From NCBI GenBank assembly GCA_963693315.1, contig OY856188.1, positions 216,822,495-216,886,494 of the forward strand: a stretch of DNA of 64,000 nucleotides, written 5' to 3'. Under the pieces are notes generated by a model, which was not told the origin of the DNA, ran no database searches, and saw only the letters and a list, made by a program, of their open reading frames with translations. Of this stretch, positions 56,912-64,000 are shown piece after piece. How positions within the stretch are numbered: the stretch's first letter is position 1; the number at the start of each line of letters is the position of its first letter. The DNA comes from Diogma glabrata (lineage: Eukaryota; Arthropoda; Insecta; Diptera; Cylindrotomidae). The translations under genes were made by a program, and so were the position numbers.

Positions 56912-58540
56912 ATGAATGAACTTGTGGGAAGGATACTGCATGTGAAATATAACAATAAAAATAAATATGTTTTTTTGAACAAGTTCTGCAATACAGAACA
57001 AGAAAGTTTTAACTTTGAGGACATTGTTTTATCTGGTTAGTAAAGTGCTGTGTTATTTTTAACGTTTTTAATAAAATTAGTAAAGTTAATTAATAAATTT
57101 ATTATTTATTATTAGTTTTAAGTGTATTCGAGATACCTCGAGACCAATTTGTATGTTTCCGTGATAAATACGGAGAAAAGTTAACACCGGAGCTAGTAAC
57201 TTATTTAATGTGCCAATATTTATATTGCGACTCATTCTTTTTGGAAATTTTTACAGCCGATCAAAGTCAAAGTGAGTATAATTAATGCTTGGTTACTGTT
57301 ACAACTATTCATTAATTTTTATTTAATTTTTTGTAGCAAGCACACTAAAGAGGAGTTATTGTGCAATTGGAGCAGGGGTATATATAACAACCGATGTAGG
57401 TATAATACTATAAAAACATTATAAGCAATTATGCTATCACTTATTTTGTAGTCAATTAGGGAGCATATTAAAGTGAACGGTGGTGGTAACCTGTTAGAGC
57501 AATTATATATATATATTTTATTTAAGCAGTAATGATCTTTATTTCATTTAATATTTTGATACTTTTAGGAAGTGTTTTATGATCCTGACCAAAATGCTGG
57601 CTATTTAGTAAGCCAGCTCAAAAATTTAAATTTTAATTCAAAAAAATTCAATACACCGTCCTCATCAACGACACAACAAGATATTGAAACTGTAAATGCT
57701 GAGCCATATGATCCAACCGATGATCTTAGATATTTGAAATCAGCAGTTCTCCCGGCGCAAACTGAGAAAGTTAAGACATTATTAAAGAAAACTGTTAACG
57801 AGCGCAATGATTTGATTGCTCGGAACTCGAATTTGTCCGAAGAGTTTCCTTATTTTTTTGTGGACCCAAAATTGGTATTTTTCACTCCTTCTTAGTTTTA
57901 AATTGTATAACATTTTTTTTTTTGTTACAGATAGTTTTTGATTTCAACCATCGATTTGTGGAATCACGTGTACTTACCGAAAAATGGCCAAAATTGCAAA
58001 GTAATATTTTTGTAATATTAAACGAGACGGGCAACTCTTTAGGTGTTGATGAATGGAATAAACCTACTTTAGCATTGATTGCACTGGTAAAGCTACTTCC
58101 AAGTTCACCAGGGTCTTTTATTAATAAACTAGAAAAACTTTTAATTTTTAAAACGGTGAGTCTATATAAAATTTATAAAATGAATTTAAATACTTAATAC
58201 AACCATTTAGTTGCAGACACCTAAGGCGGAGTACTTCAATAAAAACAGGCAACCATACTTGATTGCTGTGGGATCGACGCGATCTTCAGTAGATCAATAT
58301 TTCATTGCAGTTGACAATGAGATTGTATGCTTACCAAGCAACTATAACATTATTGAAGCATTTAATGTACTTTTCTGTTCAATATTTGTTTTTTCTTTGG
58401 AATACGATCCAGATTTAAAGTATTTTTTCACTTTTTTTGAACACTATGTCTACGATTTAGGAACCAAGAATAAGTTATCACCTAGAATTCGACAAATTTG
58501 CAATAGATTGAATATTCTTGAAGATTTAAAAGCCACCTAA
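56912..58540 (+). CDS. Accessory protein of CMC-like transposon, six or seven exons
   Basis: I do not recognise a catalytic domain. A consistent GT-AG gene model reads through 56912-57035, 57116-57271, 57337-57395, 57569-57874, 57931-58155 and 58217-58540, giving about 397 residues without a stop. A 21-nt microexon at 57452-57472 is possible and keeps frame. Landmarks are GRILHVKYNNKNKYVFL at the N-terminus, RDKYGEKLTPELV in exon 2, VFYDPDQNAGYLVSQLK in exon 4, LGVDEWNKPTLALIALVKLLPSSPGS in two parts in exon 5, and RQPYLIAVGSTRSSVDQYFIAV (see 58249) in exon 6. Similar proteins accompany tnp2-like transposases in animal CMC elements; that association is from memory. It probably helps bind termini or regulate transposition. 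Confidence 0.7.
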
Positions 58541-58763
58541 TTTTTTTCAAATCGAATTTGTAAGTCTAAATTGCAAAAACCTTAAACGGAACGTTTAATC
58601 AAACAATTCTTTTATTTTAGATAAGGATTTCAGAATTAATTTAAGTATAATACTCAGATGTCAAATATTTGGAAATAGGAAGAAATTTAGCTACACATTT
58701 AAAGTTTAAGTATTTAAATATTTTTCATTTTAAATTTTAGTTTATTTCTTTGAATTTTTTTTA

Positions 58764-60325
58764 ATGAAAATGGAATCTTATTTTTGCTACATTTGTGAAA
58801 AAAAGTTTGAATCCTTTAAATTTACAAAATATCATTTGAAATATGTTCACAGTTTATATTTGTCAAACACATTAACTTTAAAATGTGTAGTTGCAAAAAA
58901 CTGTGACTTTAAATCAGATAATTATAGAAGTTTATCAAATCACACATTAAAATGCCAAAAATTAAATCAAAATAAAAATTTATCTGGACAAGAATTATCT
59001 ATAAATCAATGTGATATCATACAAAATAATTTAGACACAAACAAAGATAATTTAGAAGAAAGTACCCCCATAATTTCAAATCAATTGCGCCAGATCAACA
59101 ATACCTCCAATTTAGAAGGATCCGCTTTCTCCAGTACTAATCTTTCAAATGAAAACGAAGCTAACAAGACTACTAAATTAAACTCATTATTTACAAATAT
59201 TTTAGAATTTTTATCAGCGATAGGCATAGCAGATAATAATATAAATACAATTTGCAAACATTTATATACAATATTTGAAAATTTTTTTGATTGCTTAAAA
59301 AGTTTGTTTCGTGATTCTAAATACCAATCACAAATTGAAATCTTGCTCAATTTAGAAAGAAAAATTGCTGCTTTATTGCAATTATCGTCTTCTAAATATC
59401 GAAGGAATAAAAATACTAACGATAGTTCTGGTTTCGTTGAACCTGAAGAAGTTGCTTTAGATATTCGATCTGAAAAGAAGTTCAATCAAGAAACACAAAG
59501 GGAAGAGGTAGTACAAGTTCAATGCACTTTTCAGTACATTTCCATTGTAAAAACAATTAAGAGTCTGTTTGAAAATAGGTCATTTTTTGAGGCATATTTT
59601 AATCAAAAACATCAATGCTTAGACGAATCAAAATTTTATTGTTGTAGCGAAAATTTTAAAAATTCTTCGTTTTTTAAAAACAATGAAAATTGTATTCAAA
59701 TACAAATTTTTTATGATGACTTTGAGGTAGTAAATCCACTTGGCAGCAAAGTTGGGATTCACAAATTAGGCGGAATATATTTTTCTATGTGTAATTTAGA
59801 TCCTATTTATAATTCTAAAATGGAACATATACATCTAGTATCGCTATTTTACGTAAGTGATATAAAACTAAACCTAACATATATAAATAAAATTTTAACA
59901 TTAATTCGCGATGAGATAACAATATTAGAAACAAAAGGAATTGTCATAAACGACAATATTATAAAAGGCACTCTAGTTAATGTAACCCATGACAACTTAG
60001 GAGGAAATACTTTACTTGGTTTTCCTCAATCATTTAATAGTGATAATTGTTGTAGATTTTCCATTTGTCCTAAAGAGGATCTTAGGAAATATAGTATTGA
60101 AATACCTAGTAATTTAAGAAGCTATCAGAGGCAAATAGAATCATTTCAAACACATGAGAGCACTAAAACTGGTATGAAATTTAATTCTGTTTTAAACACA
60201 CTTTCGTATTATAACATTATAGACAACGGAACAGTTGATATAATGCATGATGTTTTAGAAGGAGCAGTACCATTTGTATTAAAATTCTTTTTTGAGCAAA
60301 TGACAAAAAAAAAAATTATGTACTC
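58764..60325 (+). pseudogene. Zinc-finger DDE transposase, N-terminal and central part
   Basis: The frame starts at the first of two nearby Met codons. Residues 8-29 are a C2H2 finger (CYIC ... HLKYVH), followed by a second Cys/His cluster at 41-64. Residues 70-235 are low-complexity linker. The tnp2/Transposase_21-like core follows: IQIFYDDFEVVNPLGSKVG (D318, D319), IHKLGGIYFSMCNL, VTHDNLGGNTLLGF (D410), NCCRFSICPKE, and DIMHDVLEGAVPF (H495, D496, E499). These match the CACTA-type transposase family and supply the presumptive acidic triad. After VLKFFFEQM the frame enters an 11-A run (60305-60315) and stops at 60327-60329. Coding resumes in another frame. It would cut and paste the element. 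Confidence 0.85.
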
Positions 60326-61272
60326 TTGATCAAATCAATAATAGAATAACAGGTTTTAGTTACGGATTTTTAGATAAAAAAAACAAACCAACTGCAATTA
60401 GAATTAAGAAGAAATCAATATCTCTCGGTCTTTCTGCATCTCAGAATTGGTGCCTTATAACAAATGTGGCGTTTATATTCGCCGATTATTTGGAATATTT
60501 AAATGATATTTGGCCAGCAGTAAATTCACTCCTAAAAATATTGAAAATAATATTTTCGCCGATAATTTCCAAAATTGATAATGAACAACTCCCACATGAT
60601 ATAGCTTCGCATTTAAACATATTAAAAATGTGCGGGTTAAATTTGCTGCCCAAACATCACTTTATGACACATTATCCGTCTATAATTTCTAGGATGGGTC
60701 CTTTAATTCAGTTGTGGGCAATGCGTTATGAAGGCTACCACCGTAACTTTACAAAAAGTGGTTATTACCTTAATAACTTCAAAAACATCGCCAAAACTTT
60801 ATCTCATAGACACCAACAGAAAATGTACTACACATGGAAGAATCTAGATTTATCCGATCTTTTATCATTTGGTAAAAGAAAAACGATATTATTAAAATAT
60901 CATGATAATAGAGATTTATTAACACTTTATTTCAAATTGACAGACGAAGCAACATTTATTCAAATAAGATCATTCTCATATGGAGGTTTTGTATACAGAA
61001 TTGGCCTATTTATAACCCATTTATATACCGAAAATAATTTTCCAAATTTCTTTAAAATTATTGACATATTTTGTTTAGAAAATAAAATATATTTTATTTG
61101 CATTATTTTTAATACTAAGGAATTTAATGAATTATTCTGTAATTATGAAATAAATGAAACCACTACTAAAAATGTAATTTGTTTCGAGACATTGAAAAAT
61201 AAGCAAACATTTCATACAATTGTTGTAAAAAACCAAACATTTTTATTTTCCAAAACTTGTATTAATTTTTAA
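60316..61272 (+). pseudogene. Zinc-finger DDE transposase, C-terminal part after frameshift
   Basis: Directly after the A run, in the +1 frame, coding continues as LDQINNRITGFSYGF, then KKSISLGLSASQNWCLITN, LNLLPKHHFMTHYPSII, GPLIQLWAMRYEGYHRNFTK and NFKNIAKTLSHRHQ. These are the conserved C-terminal blocks of the same transposase family. The two parts together would be about 830 residues, close to full length. The shift sits in a homopolymer, so it may be a sequencing or assembly error rather than decay. Two nearby K/N-rich 'stop' positions exist only in the wrong frame. The end is TAA at 61270-61272. Confidence 0.83.
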
Positions 61273-61868
61273 TAATAATATTATGCATTTGAAGTTTTAT
61301 ATATGAATTTAACAATAAATAAAAATAAATGAATTAACTAAAATGATTTTTATTTATAATTAATTTACAATACTTTTTATAATTATAATAATTATAATAA
61401 TTATAACAATTATAATAATTATAAATTTTCTGGATAACAGCATCTTAAAAGAAAACCTAAGTGTCTTATAGTTCATTGATAAATTTTACTTTTTAGGCCG
61501 TAAATGGATAAGAATAAATCTTTTGCGTTGTTTATTTAAACGAAAAATCCTATTTAACAGTCATTTAAGTCTTCTTTTACCCTCCTATCGGTCTTATTTT
61601 CAAATTTCAAACTTTGAAAGCTATATTATAAACCCGAAAGTTTAGTTTTTAAACAATAAGGCATCAATTTAAAAACATTACGGTTTTCTCTTAAAATTTA
61701 TTAGTTTGAAAGGGAAACTTTTAGATTATTTTAGATAATATTAATTTTTTCGGAAATAGATTTTAAACATTTTTTATCGATTTTTCAAACGTCTGCGTTT
61801 ATTTTTCCAACTTTTAAAAGTTATAATTATAAACTGAAAAAGTTCATTATCTATATGCAGTCAAAAAA
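61273..61868. other. 3' flank of two-gene transposon
   Basis: AT-rich, no gene. It contains AATAAA at 61316-61324 (likely poly(A) signals for the transposase) and the microsatellite at 61373. The subterminal part has AAAACTTTTAAAAG-type motifs. Confidence 0.55.
61373..61427. repeat. (ATTATAATA)n microsatellite
   Basis: About six units of AATTATAAT in tandem, with one C variant. Confidence 0.9.
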
Positions 61869-61869
61869 G

Positions 61870-61952
61870 TCTCGGCTAGCGCCTCGATTTGCAAACTCCA
61901 CATCCGTTCAAAATCTTTAGCTTTACGTCCTAGCATCATAATGTACTATTTT
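61870..61952. repeat. P module copy C, right part
   Basis: CTCGGCTAGCGCCTCGATTTG, CAAACTCCACATCCG, AATCTTTAGCTTTACGTCC, then CATCATAATGTACTATT, the normal end of the module. Confidence 0.75.
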
Positions 61953-62900
61953 AATGATAAATAAAATAAAAATTCAGAGAATAAAATTTTTAAAATTCTC
62001 AACATTTCTGATTTGATATTTTTAAAAGTTAGCAGGCTTTGAAAAACAAATGATTTGGTTTAGAATAAAACAAAAACTAGTGTGGTTCCTGTAAGTTTTT
62101 TTATCCACGACTACTAAAGAATATATGCTTTCCAGGCGTATGTCTTCCATTGTAATTGTATTCATTCCACAACTAGTGAATTTGTTTAAAATTCTTTAAC
62201 AGCTCTATAGTTTATTAAATATTCCCCTAACAAATTAAACAACAAACTTGTTTTGTTTTTCGCTATCTTTGATATTTTTATTTCAATATGGCGATACAAA
62301 TTTTTGCATGAAAACTGGAAATTAAACGAAATATTTTACAGTCGTGGATAAAATAGCATTGCGTGGATAAAATATTCGCTTAGGATGATGGCAATTCTTC
62401 ACTCGGATGATTCCCTAAACTCGCTAAGCTCGTTTCGGGAAACTTCATCCTCGTTAATAATTGCCTTCATTCTAAGCTCATACAAGAATCTACTATTCTT
62501 TAAGTCTCTGATTTTGTGTGTTCTTAAATCAATTTACAAGGTATGTGTTGAAAAGAACAAAAAAGAAAAGTTGATGTGAAATATGTTTGTATTAGTGATA
62601 TTTAAATAGCGGTTGTTTACTTTTAAATTTGAAAAATATCGTAAACATAATATCATATTCTGCGTATTATAGAAGATTTATAAAAGATTTAATTAATTTG
62701 TAAATTAAATTATTTTATTTTATTCATTTATATTTGTTTTAAATTTAAATTATTTACTTCATTTTAGAGAAAAGCGTCTTAATTTAGGTAGATTTCATAT
62801 AAAAATCTACCTATTGCAATGACCGTCATCTCGGAATTTCGGAAAAATTTTGATGCCAAACGACTATATATGTAAAGCGGAGACGGAAAAACAAAAAAAA

Positions 62901-62904
<4 letters not shown>
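61953..62904. other. AT-rich sequence without recognised gene
   Basis: No gene seen. The 64-codon frame at 62385-62579 (Ser/Leu-rich) has no motif. Confidence 0.5.

Positions 62905-62985
<81 letters not shown>
62905..62985. repeat. (TA)n microsatellite
   Basis: About 40 uninterrupted TA units. A minus-strand Tyr-Ile repeat frame across it is spurious. Confidence 0.97.
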
Positions 62986-62986
<1 letters not shown>

Positions 62987-63098
62987 CGATATGAGGTATA
63001 ACGGAATTTAGCGGCACTCTCACGGTCGCATTTTTCAACCTAGACCAAAAAAATTTTCTGAGCGTGTTGCGGCAAACAATTTCTTGGATAAGTTCGAC

Positions 63099-63366
63099 AA
63101 CTGGCCATATCCGGGTACAGGTTAAGAGTCTAGAGCCTTAAAACTGTCAAAAACAAAGCGTTATAACGGCCGTTTGGGGCAAAATATGTAAACAAAATTT
63201 ATAAATATTAATTATTTGAACATATTTCTATCATTTTTTAAAAAGCCAGACATCTGCAATAAAAGGTTCTTTAGCTATCTGCAATAAACTGTGTGAAGTA
63301 CAACAGCATTTGACAATTGGCCATACCGGGGTACAGGTTAAGTGCCTAGAGCCCAAAAACTGTATA
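63099..63366. repeat. Direct repeat pair around TGGCCATAYCCGGG
   Basis: Segments at 63099-63150 and 63311-63366 share GACAAYTGGCCATA, GGGTACAGGTTAAG, CTAGAGCC and AAAACTGT. The spacer is 160 bp. This may be a degraded tandem unit of a repeat starting near the TA microsatellite. Confidence 0.7.
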
Positions 63367-64000
63367 AAATAATGTTTATTTTTAAAGTTAGTTTAATACT
63401 TCTGTTTTTAATTAGTATTTTTTATAAAGTAATCTGATAAATCCGATTCTAATTGCACACATAACTGTCTGATCCCGAAATCTACCTATTTCTAGCGGAT
63501 ATACCTGCCGCTCGGACTTTTTTTATATGATGCATCTTTTTTCACCACCAATGAAATATAATATTTTAATTCTAATAAATCCATTTTAGAGTTTTTTTTA
63601 TTTATTGGGAGTTATTTTATTAAACGTTAGTTAAAATATTGTATATATATTATATAAAACACAATAATTAATTCTTCAAAATTAAACAATTTATAGTTAT
63701 ATAAAAATTGTCGTTAACAAAATTTATATCAATTTTTTTAAGGATTTGAGTGAAAAGAATTCGACATAAATATCAATTACTTTCCATTACACAGAAAAAA
63801 AATTCGAAAATTTATTAAACATTCATTAGAACCTTAGGGCTTAGAGTAAAATAAATATAGAGAGAACATAACTTTGAAATTGTATGAAGCGAGATATAGC
63901 AAATGGTGATCACTAATATGCAACCTATCACCACAACTAATATTGTGTCTATTAGATTCAAATGCGATCTATTCCATTTTTGACATTTCAGAATTAGCTG
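63367..64000. other. AT-rich sequence without recognised gene
   Basis: No coding or RNA feature seen up to the window edge. Confidence 0.5.

Larger units (their letters stand above)
56410..61868 (+). mobile_element. Two-gene CACGGT transposon (CMC/EnSpm-like), nearly complete
   Basis: It starts CACGGTAAAAAATCG inside a P module and carries, on the plus strand, an intron-containing accessory gene and a zinc-finger DDE transposase. The left terminus matches that of the 8.9-kb element at 33992. The right terminal repeat is absent: sequence passes from AAAAAAGT straight into the P-module phrase CTCGGCTAGCGCC, with about 11 bp of target also missing. This indicates a terminal deletion. AT-rich subterminal zones with AAAACTTT-type motifs flank the genes. 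The element could supply transposase in trans, but a frameshift in the transposase makes this copy doubtful. Confidence 0.78.

Noticed and set aside
62826..63038. Tyr-Ile repeat protein on the minus strand
   Set aside because: It is a (TA)n microsatellite read as codons.

Overview
The window is AT-rich eukaryotic DNA and looks like an insect genome. The evidence is a copia-type LTR element primed by an internal initiator-Met tRNA fragment, an errantivirus-free Ty3/gypsy element, R1-like and RTE/CFDP2-like LINE relics, a Helitron relic, a CMC (CACTA-like) DNA transposon with introns, tRNA-headed short repeats and many foldback MITEs. I found no convincing host protein-coding gene, rRNA gene or functional tRNA gene. 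The window reads as intergenic or intronic sequence built from nested mobile elements.

Layout. 1-5498: AT-rich sequence with a hairpin repeat, a Helitron fragment cut off by a partial TIR element, a 9-bp minisatellite, a second 9-bp minisatellite and a 435-bp foldback element. 5504-17055: one copia retrotransposon on the minus strand, with 239-bp LTRs that look identical and a 5-bp target duplication (CTAAA). It is split inside pol by a 7.06-kb DNA transposon (7732-14790) with CACTACAAA termini, a 2-bp AT duplication and arrays of subterminal motifs. 17061-30050: AT-rich sequence with three LINE fragments and several short repeats. 30084-33380: a decayed LINE bounded by a perfect 32-bp target duplication, with a 5S-rRNA-like stretch near its 5' end.

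33541-43452: tandem copies of a roughly 500-bp M+P repeat unit. One is interrupted by an 8.9-kb element with CACGGTAAAAA termini and a 2-bp CA duplication, whose interior holds a broken Crypton-like tyrosine recombinase between direct repeats, plus SINE-like repeats and minisatellites. 43453-49635: a Ty3/gypsy retrotransposon with 662-bp LTRs that look identical and a 4-bp ATAA duplication. Its Gag has a SAP domain, and its LTR carries heat-shock-element-like motifs just upstream of a TATA box. It has two in-frame stops and a deletion that removes the reverse transcriptase active-site box. 49767-50469: a large foldback element. 55990-61952: a third M+P unit, interrupted by a two-gene CACGGT transposon (an intron-containing accessory gene and a zinc-finger DDE transposase of the tnp2/Transposase_21 type). 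61953-64000: simple repeats and AT-rich sequence.

How the parts relate. The order of insertion can be read from the nesting. M+P repeats are oldest, CACGGT elements landed in them, and a gypsy copy landed in another M+P unit. A copia copy was hit by the CACTA-like element so recently that the copia LTRs have not visibly diverged. The two-gene element at 56.4-61.9 kb is a plausible source of transposase for the CACGGT family. The defective but young gypsy copy implies that its RNA was mobilised in trans. All motif calls were made by reading the sequence; no alignment or database search was run.
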